Positions 41,851 to 55,149 of a stretch of DNA of 64,000 nt are shown here, one piece after another; position 1 is the first letter of the stretch, and the number at the start of each line of letters is the position of its first letter. Under the pieces are notes generated by a model, which saw nothing but the letters and a program-made list of their open reading frames with translations, ran no database searches and was not told where the DNA came from. The translations under genes were made by a program, and so were the position numbers. Origin of the DNA: Daedaleopsis sinensis. Taxonomy: Eukaryota; Basidiomycota; Agaricomycetes; Polyporales; Polyporaceae. The DNA lies in contig CM066303.1 in the NCBI GenBank assembly GCA_033807695.1, positions 2,914,001-2,978,000 on the forward strand. Reading direction: 5' to 3'.

Positions 41851-44800
41851 ATGTACGCCGCTGCCTACCCCCTCCACCACCCCCTGCCCGACATGGACCC
41901 CCGATCGCGCACCGCCGACGACCACTACCACCACCCGCCCCCCAACTGGCAGGTGCTCGCCCAGCAGCATTACCCCGATCTCCCAGTTCACCCCCAGGCG
42001 GCGCCCACCGCACATGTTCCATCTCCGCTCTCCACTCCATCCATTGGCCGCGACAACTCACCCGTCGAGTACTTCAACCCTCAGAACATGTCGCAGAGCC
42101 CCCAGGACCAGTGGTCTATGCACTCTGCCCACCAGTGTCCGTCCTCCATCCCTCTATATATTTTTCGCCGCTGCGATAAGCTCATGATATTTTGATGTCT
42201 AGCCCAGCACATCTCAGGACCCTATGGCGATGCTGGTAAGCATGTCCCCTGGCACGACGCGTTGAATGCAGATTCGCAAGCGCGTCGACCCTGACGTCGT
42301 CTCCCTACACAGGCTACGCCCCGCCGGTCAAGTCTGAGTCGGGCTACACGTCGCTCAACGCGCCCCCGAGCTTTGGCCACACCCAGGACCACTCATTCCT
42401 CCAGGATCCCTCCCAATTCAATCTCGATCGCTTCGCCCCACCAGGCCCAAGCACAGCTGGGGGCCCCGTGCGTAACAAGCCTCGCGACCGCCCAGCGGCT
42501 GCGAAGCGAACAGGCGCGTGCGCCCGCTGTCGGCGGCTCAAGGTGAGCCTTCTTGCGCGCCCCCGCTCGCGTGCGGTCCGTCGTCGTGCGGCGGCTCGGT
42601 GCTGAGCGTGATGTGCAGATGAAGTGCACATTCAACCAGAACGAAGATGACATCTGCTCGCGGTGCACCGCGGGCGGGTACGACTGTGTCTTCCCCGGGC
42701 GGAAGCCCCGCGCTCCAGGGTGAGTGCACAGTGCCCGTCGGGCTCTGCTGCCGTAGTGGGTGCAGACGGCGTACTGATCCTGCCGGCACACGGCGTCTGC
42801 AGCGTGCGCATGGTCCTGCGCCAGCAGATCCGCGAAAAGGACGCTCAGATCGACAACCTGCTCAGCCAGATGAACCCCGGGCCGACGATGGCGACGCCAC
42901 TCACGCTCGTGCCCGCGCGGCTACCTCTCAGCCCCAAGGAGCGCAACGAGTACCGCGACGTGCTCACGTACCTCGAGCGCGCCGCGCAGCAGGCGGGGCA
43001 GCGGTTCATGGGCGACGGCCGCACCAAGTTCGACATCTCCGCGCTCGAGGACGTCACAGGCATGTCTGAGGACGAATCCGACACCGACGAGGACCTCGCC
43101 CTCGTCGGCGGCAGCGCGGATGGCGCGGGCGCCATGAGCCCACGCCGCGTAGGCTCGCCCAAGGGCGACCACGCACGCTCCTTCGACACGACACTCGAGC
43201 TCGCAGCCCCGACGGGCATGATGGCCGCCGCCGCCCTGCATCACAGCCGGACGACGGGCAAGTCTGTCGCGGACAGCTCGAGCGAGTCGTCCGCATCCCA
43301 AGCCGGGGTCGACGCGGGAGTCGCGGGCGAGAACTACTTCCTGCCAGGTGTGTGCGGATGCCGCCTACTCGTCGGACAGCTCGCTAATGGCGAACGGTGC
43401 GATACCCAGGTCCCCAGTCGAACCTGCAGCTCCGCCGCCTGATCGTCGAGCGCCAAGCTGCCCCGGACATCCTGCTTTCCGGCCTGGTGACGCCCGAAGA
43501 CGTTACGGCTCTGTTTGAAATGTGCGTGCTCCCCTGTTCGCTCGGATGGGGTGCGGTGTCAAGCTCACGAATTTGATTTGTCCCGGCGATGCACTGTAGC
43601 CACTATAAATGGATTAACGTGCGTGTCGGATCCCCTCTGACCCACTAGCACGGGGTCGGGTTAGTCCCGTACTGACACGTCCATGCCCCATCTAGCCGAC
43701 GATTCCCATCCTCGACGAGAACATCCACAGCCCGGCGTCTGTTCTCGCGCGATGTCCCTTCCTGTTCACCGTCAGTACGTATCTTCCTCTCGCGATCTAC
43801 GAGCCGTTGCATCTTTAGATGATTTTAATTTACCGGGACAACTCGTCTAGTTTGCACCGTCGCGTCGCGCTACTACAAGCAGAAGCCGCACATCTACGGG
43901 ATGGCAATCCATTTTGCGAAGGCAGCCGCGGCGAATGCGGTCATCGACGGCTGGAAGACGGTCGAGATGGTGCAGGCGTTCGCGCTCTGGAGCGTGTACA
44001 ACCCGCCCGCGCGGCGGTGGGAGGAGGACCGCGCATGGTGCTACACGGGCATTGCGTTCCGGTATGTCGGTTCCGTCACAGACGTTAATGCACATGCCTG
44101 ACCGCAGCTTCATGTGAATTTGCCATTGCCATGCCGTTGTCGACTGCGTCCGGACGTGCAGGATCGCAACCGAGCTGAACCTGAGCCGCATTCCGGACAA
44201 GCTGGCAGATGAGCGGGCGGAGCGCGAGAGCCACAACCGGACGCGGATGTGGCTCATGTGCTTCATCATGGACCGCTGCCTGAGCATCCAGTCGGGCAAG
44301 GCGTGGATGGTGCAGGAAGACGCGGTGAGTGTCCTCGCAGTCACAATCGCAGACGTTTCCCGCTCATGCATCCTGCCGCGTAGACGATTCGAGACGCGGC
44401 GTCGTGGCTGCGAAACCACAAGTACCACAATCAGTGCGACGGCTACCTGACGAGCCTCACTGAGCTGCTCATTATCATGTCCCGCTTCGTCGGCACGGTG
44501 AACCCCGCATTCGGGACGAGCTCGGTGGAGTCCGTGGACGTGAGTTTTCATTTACCCTTTTTGCGTTTCCGTTCGCGAAGCCCCCGCGGCTGACATCACC
44601 GGGCCCTCGGCCCCCCGCTGCGCACAGGCGATCGACTTCGCGGCGCTGTACAAGGCATATGACGATGAGCTAAACGCATGGAAGAGTGTGGTCGATGTCC
44701 GGCACGAGGGCGAGAAGCAGTCGAAAGGTGCGCACCGTGCGATCTCCGCCCCCCTCCGTGTCTCCGTCTCGGCCTGTCCCCGCCCGAGCCCGCCCCTGTT

Positions 44801-46148
44801 TCCACGCCACCGTCACCTGTTTCTCTACGTATACGGTATGCGCAGGATGCTGACGCGAGCGGGATTGTGCGCGCAGATCCCGCCATCGTTATGGAAATTA
44901 CGCTCGTTCATTGGTGCGCCCCTTCGTTCTTCTCCTGGGGCGTCTCCGCCGCTAACCACCCGCTTCCCGCTGCGGTGCTGCCATCGCGTGCGCGATATGG
45001 CATGGGGTATGGGAACCACCCACAGCGTGTACCACTATTGCCGGCTTGTCATGTGCTGCTGCGGCATGCAGCTTATGGGGAAGCAGAAGGCCATGCCAAA
45101 GCCGAGCGAACTCTTTGCGGACGTACGTCGTCTGCGTCCTCGGCACCCTATCTGTCCTGCTTTGTAGCTCTGCTCCCGGCTGACAAATCCCACGCTCCGC
45201 GTGTTCTAGTGCGTGCAGGCGGCGACGAGCCTCGTGAAGCTCATGATTGAAGACTTCGTGCCCAGCGGGTTCGTGCCGTACTTCCCGGAGCTCGTGTACG
45301 TGCACTCGGCCTTCGCCTCCGTCGTCCTCCTCAAGGTGGGTGTACATCTGCCCTCACGGCGTTCTGGACCGCTGGCGGAGCTCTCCCGCTCACCGCTTCC
45401 GCTCCCACGGCAGTGCCTGCGCCCCGAGTTCAATATCTTCCTCGACGTGCAGCAGGAGGAGCGCATCATCGAGCTCGTCAGTCGCCTCTTCCAGACCTGG
45501 ACCTCGGACAAGTTCTCGCTCGACGAGCGCCACAACACCCAGCTCTACGCACGCTTCGTCAAGCAGCTCATGGAGCCCCACATCATACGGCTCGCGGAGA
45601 AGAAGCGTGCTGCCGCAGGCGCCACCCACGCCGTTTCCCCAGACGGTGCCGCCAGTGCCTACGCTAACGGGACCGGCTCCGCCGCGGACGGGCATATGCA
45701 GATTGACGTGCATGCCTCCGCACACACACCCGCATCGGCATCGGCTTCTGGGCAGCGGTCGGAGCTCCCGCCGATCTCGCCCTCGACGCACGGCGCGCAC
45801 TCGCCGTCCTCGGCGGCGTCGGCGTCCTCGCCCGTGTTCCCACCGCAGGACCCCGCAATGGGCCTCGGCGACATCTACGCGACGGACGTGGACGTCTCGA
45901 AGGCGGCTGCGGAGCTCGCGGCTGCGGGTATGCTCCCGGACGCAAGTGTGTCCTGGGAGCAGCTCTTCGTCGGCGCGGAGGGCATGGGTGCGGGCATGGG
46001 TGCGGGCATGGGTGCGGGAGGGCCGGGGCTGGGCGGTTTGAGCGGGTTCTTGAACGGGCCCATGGGCGGGGGCGACCTGAACGGCATGATGGGCGACCAG
46101 TGTCTCGCGGCGGTGATGGGGCTCGGGAGCGAGACGTGGTTCCTGTAG
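41851..46148 (+). CDS. Zn2Cys6 transcription factor with fungal-specific middle homology domain (PriB-like)
   Basis: Starts at 41851 (MYAAAYPLHHPLPDMDP) after a TATA-poor upstream region. An N-terminal His/Pro/Gln-rich segment leads, over three exons, to the binuclear cluster. That cluster is split by an intron: CARCRRLK, then MKCTF...CSRCTAGGYDC. A coiled-coil linker follows (QQIREKDAQIDNLLSQM). The middle homology region covers GLVTPEDVTALFEIFYKWINPTIPILD, ASRYYKQKPHIYGMAIHFAK, AWCYTGIAFRIATELNLSRIP and NRTRMWLMCFIMDRCLSIQ. The C-terminal exon (to 46148) has LMIEDFVPSGF and a Gly/Met repeat (GMGAGMGAGMGAGG). About a dozen exons. It is likely nuclear and binds CGG-type sites. Resemblance to the mushroom regulator PriB is from memory only. 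Confidence 0.88.
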
Positions 46149-49100
46149 AGCTGAGCGGCGTCGGCCCTCTCGTGTCTGGATTTTTCTCCTCCTCGGTTGT
46201 CTTTCGTCGCGTCCTCGCCGGGGCCGCTGTGGGGTTGGGTTGGTGTTTGGTGTTTGGGACGGCTCGGACCCCGCACGATTCCGCTTCCACTCCTACTTCT
46301 ACGTCTACTCCCGTCTCCGCTACCTCGCTCGTCTCTCCTCCGTCGTCCGCTTCCCGCTCGTCAACCCCCGCTCTCGGTCCCGGTTTGTTTGTTCCTTCTG
46401 TCCTTGCCTCCGTCCTCGTCCTCGTCCTCGCTACGCTACCGCTGTTCGCCTGGTAAATATTTCCTGTTTGATCTGTTCCGGCTGTCGCTTCCTCCGTTTT
46501 CTCGCATCCGCTCCTCGATACCGCTGTCCAACGCCCGCTGTCACTGTAGTATCTGTATTTTGTTACACCCGCACCCGCACCCGCACCCGCAACCACGTAA
46601 ACTACGTATAACACTGCCGACGGCGCCCTTACATTATGTTTCTATGTTCTATGGATTGTATGTACACCACTCGCATGGCTTTTGATACGATTGTCATTGT
46701 GGAACAAGATTCCGAGGATATCACGCTGGTATCGAGAATGAATGGAGTTGCACATGCACACGCCCGTGGCTAAACTTGCCGAGGGCCACTGGGAATTCCT
46801 GCAAATGCAGAATCTTCTCGAATCTTGAGGATTCCTTGTACTTATAGCGCGCTGCTACGGTCTGTACCTTAGTCAGGGAACATCGTGACTTCGCGACTTC
46901 GTCCATTACGCCTGCGGCTGAACAGTGCTGCCATACCCCTTGCCCTTCTGCTCGTCCTTCGTGAACCAGAAGCTTGTGCAGAAGCGAAAGCGGATGCAGA
47001 AGGCCACCATGCAGCTCATCCGAGATCGTGGTAGCGTCTCCGGCGTGGCTGAGCATATCACCCAAGCACCGGAAGGCTTCGCGCTGCTGCAGGATGACAC
47101 ACGGACACGGAATCCGCGCACACACGGCCTGTGACACGCGGCAGTCCACCAGCACACCGGGGCACGCGCAGAACACGAGGACCGTCGATAACGCACTGAA
47201 GTTTGAACTTGGGACCGAGTTGGGATCGGCGAGGCAGGACGGAACGGCTGGCGCGCGGGCTCTCCCAGGAAAGCCGCGGGAGGCCACGCGCGTGCGAACG
47301 CGCTGCGTACTAAGACGCGACTCGGAGTAATTGAGGAAGGTTGGTTTTTAGGGAATATATAGTGCGCAGCGGACTCGGACGTTGAATGCTGCAGCGCTGA
47401 GAGCTCACTCGCAGGAGTCAATGCGGCGCTGGTCGGAGCCCGAACGTAAGTCTGCCCAGGTCAGGAGGGCGGCTTTGCGGGGAGTGTATGGGTAGATACC
47501 GTGATACGGACTAGTATGGCATATGCATTGTGCATTGTGCATTGTGCGTTTCGCATACAGCGGCCTGCGTGGACCGTGGACATACAGTGGGTGCCACTGA
47601 GGCTATCGATGCCAGCATGCTCCGACGGTTCGTGTTCGTACTCCGCTGCTAGAAGCTGTAGGCGGCAGTCAGCAGACTCGGAGAGACGACGGTCGGCGAT
47701 AGTGCTTACTGCTCAGCGCTCAGCGCTCTTCTTACCCGGATGGTGGCATGAATGCGTGCGTTTGCGTGCCAAAACTGAATCTCAGCACTGCGTTCGACAT
47801 GCAGTCATCGTGTAGTCAGCACTGTCAGGCTTCCTACGTCGAGCTTGGACCTGCTGAGGGGATCTCTGTGTCCTACATGTATGTCGCGTAGCCCAGTCAC
47901 ATCCACTGCAGTGTGGCCTGGTGTGGACCGTGTGGTGGCATGATGAGGAGAACGCGCGCTAAGTTCTGTCAAACCAGTTTCGGACGCTAGTGCTGCCGAG
48001 AGCTGCCGAGTCACTGACGAGTCACTCCCATCACGCTCAGCTGTCACACTGCCTCTTGCTCGTTCCTTCTCCTCCTCCTCCAGGCTCCCCGCGGTCTGCG
48101 GCTCTAATCCGCAGGTGTAGCAATTGCAGGTCACAGAGGACGTGTAGTCCCTCACTCCAGCAAACTATACCGGCACGCCAAACTACGCCACACTACCAAG
48201 TGACGTTTTCCATTTCGTACACGCGTTGCGCGAGATGTATCCGGACGGACGACGGTGAGTCTGACGGTCATCCCATCATCTTGCAGCCATACACGCGCAC
48301 AAAATTACTGTCTGCCGGGCGCGAAGGCTTTTCTGACAATGTCGAGAGAGTCGCGAAGTTCGTGGCGACTCATACATGTGCGACATTGTGGGTGTTGCCT
48401 TACAAAGTAGTCCTCGAATTGCTAGGATTTGCAGCAGGGCGAAAGCTCGCGACGTCTTTTCGTACCTGCATAGACGTCTAGCGTGTGCTGTTCAAACTAC
48501 ACCTCCTCCTCCATGACCGTATGGTCATTCATGGTGATTCTCTCGATGTTTCTCCCGCTTCAAAAACTGACAGCCTTGCCAAGTACAGGCACTGTCGAGT
48601 CCTGAAGTTTGCGTATTGAGTCTCGGCATTGCACTCTAGATGGCAGACGAACAGACTGATTTTGATGCCTTCCGTTGCCAGTCATCGCATCTTGGCGGTT
48701 CAATTGCCGCTCATAAGGATCGTCCTGGCTGCCATGCCAAGCTCCGCTGAGATGCCCGTTTCCCACAGGCGTTCCGATGCTGGATCCTCGAAGCCCGACC
48801 ATCATCCTGGTCTATCCTGGTCCTACTCATGCATGCGGCTGTCACCGAGCTTTTTCGACACAGCTGCTGCACGACCGCACTCACGAGCCAGCTAAGGGCT
48901 TCTTGCTCGCTGTTGGAGCGTTCTGAAAGATGTCTATTAACTGCATCCTAGGGTACAGATCGTCCATATGGTGACGTTAATAGGGGACTGATCAGCCTCG
49001 CGCAGGACTTTCAATGGTTGGAGCACGCCCTGACTGCCTTCGAATGCTCTGGACACTCATTTCCAGCATGCGGCGAGATCCAGAACTTGAGTCGAGGCGG

Positions 49101-50169
49101 CTACCGAGCAAAGTCAATGAATGAGACCCCCATGCGCCCTCGTGACTCTCTGTGCATGCTGACTGCAGTGCGGGTAAGCCTTCACAGACCGCGGAGAGTG
49201 GACGGTGGACGACAAATGCGCACCTCCTGCAACTACAGACGCGACCGGGACCGCGCCGGGACCTAAACGCTGCGCTCGAAGGCAAAGGCATCGCACGGTG
49301 TCAGGACGAAGAGCTCATGGTGGCTCACGATCTCTCACAACATATGTGGAGCGTACCCACTTGCCGCCGCGGATGTGTGTGGCCGTGTTACCCCCACACA
49401 GAACGTCTCCAGCCTACGTCAATATCCTGGCGAGTCAAATCGTCGACATTCAACCCTTCTCGCGAGATCCCCTAGTTCTCACCACTCTCGATTGCTACGG
49501 CTATGCGCGTTCTTCGCCGCGCTCGACAACACAGCCTACCGAACTAACCGCAGATTACCGTCTCCTCCTCCCCTTCCGCTGCTCGCAGCTCCAGACGCTT
49601 CTCGGCTGTGTCGACGGCTCCATCGAGACTCTAACGATCTTCATGGGGGTTGACCTCGCCGCTCGCTACAGGACACCAGCCCGAACATTTTCGGTGTGCT
49701 CCCCTCCCCACCCTTCTGCCCTGAAACCACAAGATCGGGCTGCTGACTGAGCCGTGGTGCATGAGTACGTCGTTTGTTTGCGCGCGTGCGGACCCCACTG
49801 ACTGTCCTGAAGATCGGTCCGCCGTAGGGGCGGGCGCACGTATCGTACCGGCTACCTGAACGCGATCGTGCCGGTGTGGTGCGGAAGTCGCGACACATAC
49901 AACTCGCGGTGTTCTTAACGCGAGCGAGTTCACGTTGAGCATTTTTGAGGTGGTCGTTGCGTACTAGCTTCAACTCGACTTGGGCTTCGTCGGCGACGGT
50001 CGTTCGCCCTCTATTGTTTCTGATTGCATCACAGATCATCCCGGTGCTCGCGTTCAAGGTGCGTCGCTTTCTTCTCTCGACATCTTTGTCGGGCTCACTG
50101 CTTTGTCCCGCTATAGGCTTCTATCCCGTAGATGCCAGGTACATATCGCCGCCTCGCTCGAATGAGAGT
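46149..50169. other. Intergenic region
   Basis: The first 500 bp are pyrimidine-rich 3' flank of the transcription factor, with a short cccgca repeat near 46570. The remainder shows short frames on both strands without motifs; I could not support any gene. Confidence 0.45.
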
Positions 50170-51060
50170 GATCCTGACGTCAATACCAGAGCCTCCACGC
50201 TGGCTCATCAAGATGGGAAGGCTTAAGGAAGCCCGCGAGATTCTCGGCTGTCTGCGCTCCGAGGGCGGCAGTGTCGAAGCTCCGTACGCGCAACGCGAGT
50301 ACGAAGACAGCATTGCGAACGTCGCACTTGAGGAGGAGCAATCCAAGTGCAACATATACGTCTCCATGTTCTTCGGCCTGCACGACGGTGGTCTGCACGT
50401 CGCGCGTCGACTGCAGCTCTCCATTTGGCTTCAAATCGTCCAGGAGTACGTACGACACCCCTTCCGACCTTCTCGTCGACCACCATCGACCGCCTCGGTC
50501 GTCGCGTCGAGCTCTGGTGGGGCGCCCTCGGCCAGGGCATCCCGCTCATCCACGACAGCGCGTTCGCATGGCTGCTGAAGGACCACCCGGAGAAGTCGGC
50601 GCAGTATGGCCTCACGGCAGTGCGCTTCGTGTTGATGGTACGCGCGCGGTGGGGAACGCGTTTGCGTCTTCGGCTGGTCGATCGGTGCGCGTTCTCTAGT
50701 TGTGTTGGGCTTGGCGATATGGGCGCTGACAGCGCGTCGCGCGCACTCGCTCACGACTGTCAACAGAAAACGGGCGGCTGACACTCCTGAACCTGGCCAT
50801 GTTCGCGCAGATCGGACAGAACACGCCGCACGTCTCCGGCACGATCAACCTCCTGAGCATCCCGCTCGTGTGGGCGTTCTATCCCGAGACCGCAAACCGG
50901 ACGGTCGAGGAGATGGACTACCTGTTCATGAGGAACTTGAAGAGCCCGTTGGTGCGTGCGGGACGAGTAAGCGAACTTATAGAAGATGAAGGAGGAGGCG
51001 GAGCGGAACCGCGTGGGGGGAAGGATGGCGCTGCCGGATGCGGAGCAGCACCATCGACAC
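50170..51060 (+). pseudogene. Decayed MFS sugar transporter
   Basis: Ordered fragments of a sugar-porter family protein are visible. PEPPRWLIKMGRLKEAREIL and LEEEQSKCNIYVSMFFGLHDG (about 50190-50390) are from the central loop. IDRLGRRVELWWGALGQG (about 50490) holds the RLGRR motif. INLLSIPLVWAFYPETANRTVEEMDYLF (about 50850) is the PETxxxxxEEMD signature after TM12; the last fragment is shown joined to locate it. The membrane spans between these pieces are missing or out of frame, and the N-terminal six helices are not recognisable upstream. The gene therefore looks dead through deletions and frame loss. Confidence 0.72.
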
Positions 51061-52857
51061 CTCGCACTCGCGCACGATTGCGCGTCTTCACGATCCAGAC
51101 ACGTCCTCGCCAAACACTGTTCCGTTCCCCGCCTAGTGTGCGTATGACGGCGTATCCTGCATCCCCGCCACCCATGGCACCTACCTCATCACTTAGACAC
51201 ACACGACGTCTTCGCGGCGCACCGGCTCACAAGTATGTATATCTTCTCATCGAAGATCCCACATCTCTTGGACCCAGCTGATTTCAGCTAGGAAGCGTGA
51301 CATTCTTCGCTCGGATGACTGTATGTCCTGAACGATGCTCGCGACGTTGTCATACACAGGTTGTGTCATATTGGTAAGTCTAACAACCACTTTGTGCATA
51401 ACTCAAGGCGGCCTCGCAGTCTGACACGCCTACGTACAGCGGATGTACCTCGCTCACGTCGTCGGATCGTGGAAATCGAACGGACGGCATCTGTCTAGCT
51501 CCTTAATGATTCTCGCGAATACCTGGGTACTTTTCCAACAACGTGAACGTTCGTCGAGGTCAGCCAGTCATTCATGGTGAATGCGCACCCTCCTCTCATG
51601 CCCATGTCCGAGCACTAACAGTCATATAAAAAATGCAGGCGCTGTCCCCAATGCACGATCGACTTTCTAAGATGTATATTACGACGTACTGGCTCGGTCA
51701 CCTTCCGTGGGGGGGCGGCGAGTGCGTGCACTTCGCGAGTAGTCCGCCACAAGCTATAGGAGCAGAGTACGATCGCGCCAGATCGCACAGCTACAATGGC
51801 TGTGTCCGAACTGCTTCGACTGGTATGGATAAGCACACTGCCCAGCCGCATTTATACCGGCCGAACGTTCGTCGCAAAGATCTGGGTCACTATCTTAGCG
51901 TCGCTAGGAGCCCAAGTTGTAAGACTAACGCAGCTCAATACCTCGAGCATATTGATTACCCTCCAGTGCCCTGAACGACCAAGTCTCGGGGACACCGCAT
52001 GACACAGAGTGGCCACTCGCGGTGTGAAGATGGGATAGCAGGTGCACATGTCTTAGCTGATTGAGATTGACGCACCAAGTTCAATCTGTTTGCTAAGACT
52101 CCGAAAGAGTCCCGATGCTGTCATGAGCGATATATAAGTAAGGCCCCTCCGGGCAGACCTGGACACGACTGACGTACATGCGGTAGCGCTGGCGAGGAGA
52201 ATCCGAGATTAGATAAGGCCCACGTGGAAAGTACGGGTTTTACCGGATGAATCCGATGATGTCAGATGGTCAACGGAAGGAATGATGTCATACAGTCCGG
52301 TCTAGGTGTGTCTCTTAATTGGTATAATTGAACTGTACTGCGGTAGGTTGTGATAGGCTCGGCGCTGCGAGCGTCTGTCGACGTTTAAGGTTGGTTGAGC
52401 GCTCCGTGCGGGATGGCCCATACTGGATTTGGTTCTGGAAAGAGATCGAGGACTATCTTACCAACCTGTCGGGTCGAGGGGTTCTGCCGGTCGTGTATGT
52501 TGCGATGTTCTAAGGTCCCAGACAACGGAGGCGTCTTGGAGGTGGTGGTTTGCGAGTTGTACCGCCTGCCGTAGATGAAGGTGAGCGTCGAAAAGGAGCA
52601 TTGCGAGGTGAATGCTTTGTAGATACTGATCTTTCAGAAGCTTGTATTATAGTTCACGCAAGGACCCGCGGGTTCCCTGAAAATTGTCCTTTGCTTCTAG
52701 CTGGTGTTTCCGGGCAGTGCCCGCTCTTCGACATTTGGTCCGTCGGGCCTGGTACGTACGAGTGCTGCGTGATTCTCGAACGATAAATATAATAGTAAAT
52801 AACAGGATATCGTGGAGAATTCCCTCCATTCCCCTTCTTTGCCCTTCCCACTATTGC
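51061..52857. other. Intergenic region
   Basis: AT-richer DNA with only short frames; nothing recognised. Confidence 0.45.
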
Positions 52858-52872
52858 ATGATACTGTTGAAA

Positions 52873-53677
52873 ATGGCATCTTCCCCCAGCAACGACGAAG
52901 GCTACGGGATAACAGGCGATGGAAGGTACGTTTACGTGTTCTCGATGTACTTGCTGGTTGTGACGTGCAGCAGCCCGGCCGCTGTGCAGAACGCAGAGGA
53001 CGTCGTCTCCGATGGCGGCAGTACGGCGGTTGGTGCGAACGACGTCCCGTCTGCGCCTGCGCCCGCACCTACCGCTGGTGTGCCTCCTCCGCCCGCGTGC
53101 GACATGTCTCAAAGCGGCTTGTGCGCCGTCCCTGGCCTCCACCACATCCCCATTCCGGCCTACGTTCGATACGGCAGCGACACGCTGTGAGTACGAGTAT
53201 TGGAATGTTGTATTGCGAGCTCACATGCATTATTACTTAGGATTCCGGACTTCAGCGTGCACGCGAGGGATGTTTGGTGGGGCGGCGCGGCATACCGGTA
53301 CGTACTGCGTCTGTGCGCGTTTGCAAAGCATTATCTGAAAGTTGTGCAGCGCATGGCCGGGAACGGTGGTCTTAGAAAGCAACCGTGGTCCTACCGCTTG
53401 CGTCATCATACCTGCAACATCCGCCGTTCCCTTCCGCTCGTCGTTGACTGGCGGTAACATGGGCTTTGTCCATGTACGTCCGGTTACCCTTCATCGACAG
53501 ACCCTGACGCCAGGGAACGATGCGAACCTGGCTGGGGTTCATTCCATGCAACCGTGGTATTGTTTCTCCGTGGAGTTTATCGGTTCTGCGCTCGATGGAT
53601 TCGCGAGCCGCGTACTGTACGAGACCGTGATATCTGCCCCTCCTCTTGTGCCTCCCCCTGTTGCAGTAGTGCCATAG
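52873..53677 (+). CDS. Novel small protein (232 aa), unknown function
   Basis: Three exons (52873-53186, 53241-53297, 53350-53677) with 52-54 nt GT-AG introns. The phases close exactly at 233 codons including TAG, which random sequence would rarely do. An in-frame ATG 15 nt upstream (52858) is an alternative start. The N-terminus is polar (MASSPSNDEGYGITGDG) and followed by one hydrophobic stretch (YVYVFSMYLLVVTC) that may be a signal anchor. Then come a Pro/Ala linker and a compact region with Trp, Cys and Gly (DVWWGGAAYRAWPGTVV, MQPWYCFSVEFIGSALDGF). No family recognised. Confidence 0.55.
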
Positions 53678-54689
53678 ACTGAAGAGCGAATCTCGCGGAC
53701 TGGACTGACAGAATTCGGCGCGATGGGAAAAGGTTGACGACGACATGTTTCTTGTTGCTTGGCGGAAGAGGGTGTCCTGTGCGCCTTTTTTGATAGTCAC
53801 TGATAGTTCGTCGATGGGAAGCGTATAATTGTGTGGTTCATCTTGCGCAGTGGGGTGTCTACCATGTACTAGCGGGAGATATGGCAGCGGCGGAAGGGTC
53901 ATTACGACTCCCCGGTTTCGATTAGGTCTAGTATGTAATACATGAAATTGGGCAGTGTGCGAGTACCGAGCGATGGTATCAATTTGAGGTGGCATATGAA
54001 AGGTGAGTTGCCTCGTGTCGGGCGTGCGCTCCAGTCGCTAAAGTTCAGTAATGTGCTCTCAAGATAGGGAGCAGAGCGCCCAGTTACATAAGCCTCACAG
54101 GCTTGGACTGTTGCTGTTCCGGATCTCCCACTCTTTACTCACGCTCGCGGAGCTTCGTCGACACCCTCCTCCTGCTCCTGCTCCTGCTCCTCCTCCTCCT
54201 CGTCCTTCTCCCGGAGTCGTAACTAAGGTGACCTGAGCGGTTTGGGAACAGCGACGCTGACTGCTTTGTATGCATTTACAGTGATTGGTAGGAGCGTTGT
54301 TTACGATGCGAGGATCAAGCAGCGATACAGGTGTGTACTATCACCGTCGCTGTATAGTTAGATCTGAATCATCGCTCGCGCACGCTCGCTGCGTTTCCTG
54401 CACATTGTCCTTGTCCACCCTCCCGGGGTACTGTCGCTCGCCGCTCAGCCTGCCCGCTCTCGCTCGCTGTGCGTGTCGCACCGGTCGCGTGTTCCGATGA
54501 TCGCACCTTGGAGTCGTGCTCGGTCCCTCTACGTAGTTAGGCCGTTCGCGTAGGCACGTTCTACGCTGGCCACCACCGGCCTTATCTGGTGCGCAGTCCA
54601 CCCAGATCCACTCGTTCGGTGCGGCGCGAAGTGTTCAGTGCAGTGTCGGTCTCGATATTGGTATGTGCCCGTGGTTGTGCCCGCGCGCG
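53678..54689. other. Intergenic region with a small CTC/CTG microsatellite
   Basis: Only a cctgctcctgct/cctcct run at about 54170-54202 stands out; no gene seen. Confidence 0.5.
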
Positions 54690-55120
54690 CGCTGGCATTG
54701 TGTAGCTCACCGGCGGCCTTGACTCGAGCTTAGGCCACGGGGATGGACTTGCAAGCCGCGTGCGCTGGCATTATGTAGCTTACCAGCGATCTTGACTCGA
54801 GCGTATGCCACCGGGATGGAGTCGCACGCCGCGTGTGCTCGCATTGTGTAGCTCGCCAGCGGCCTTAACTCGAGCTTAGGCCACCAGGGTCGAGTCGCGC
54901 GCCGCCTGCGCTTGCACCCTGTAGCTCACTGGCGGCTCGACTCGGGTGTAGGTCACCTGTATCGACTTGCACGACGCTGCGCGATATAGCATTCAGCGCA
55001 TTGTCGGTGCGGGAAAACCCGCTTGCACTTCCCACAATCGAACCTGCATGCGCGCGTATTATGTACGCCACGCGCGGCCTTGACTCGAGCTTAGGCCTTC
55101 TGGTTGCACTTGGCCGCGGA
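54690..55120 (+). repeat. 73-bp tandem repeat
   Basis: The marker actcgagct(t)a recurs at about 54723, 54796, 54869, 54941 (degenerate) and 55084, i.e. steps of 73, 73, 72 and 2 x 72. Units share gtagctcaccagcggcctt and a ccaccgggatgg segment. Confidence 0.8.
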
Positions 55121-55149
55121 GGCGCGATGTAGCGTTCCGCGCACTATCG

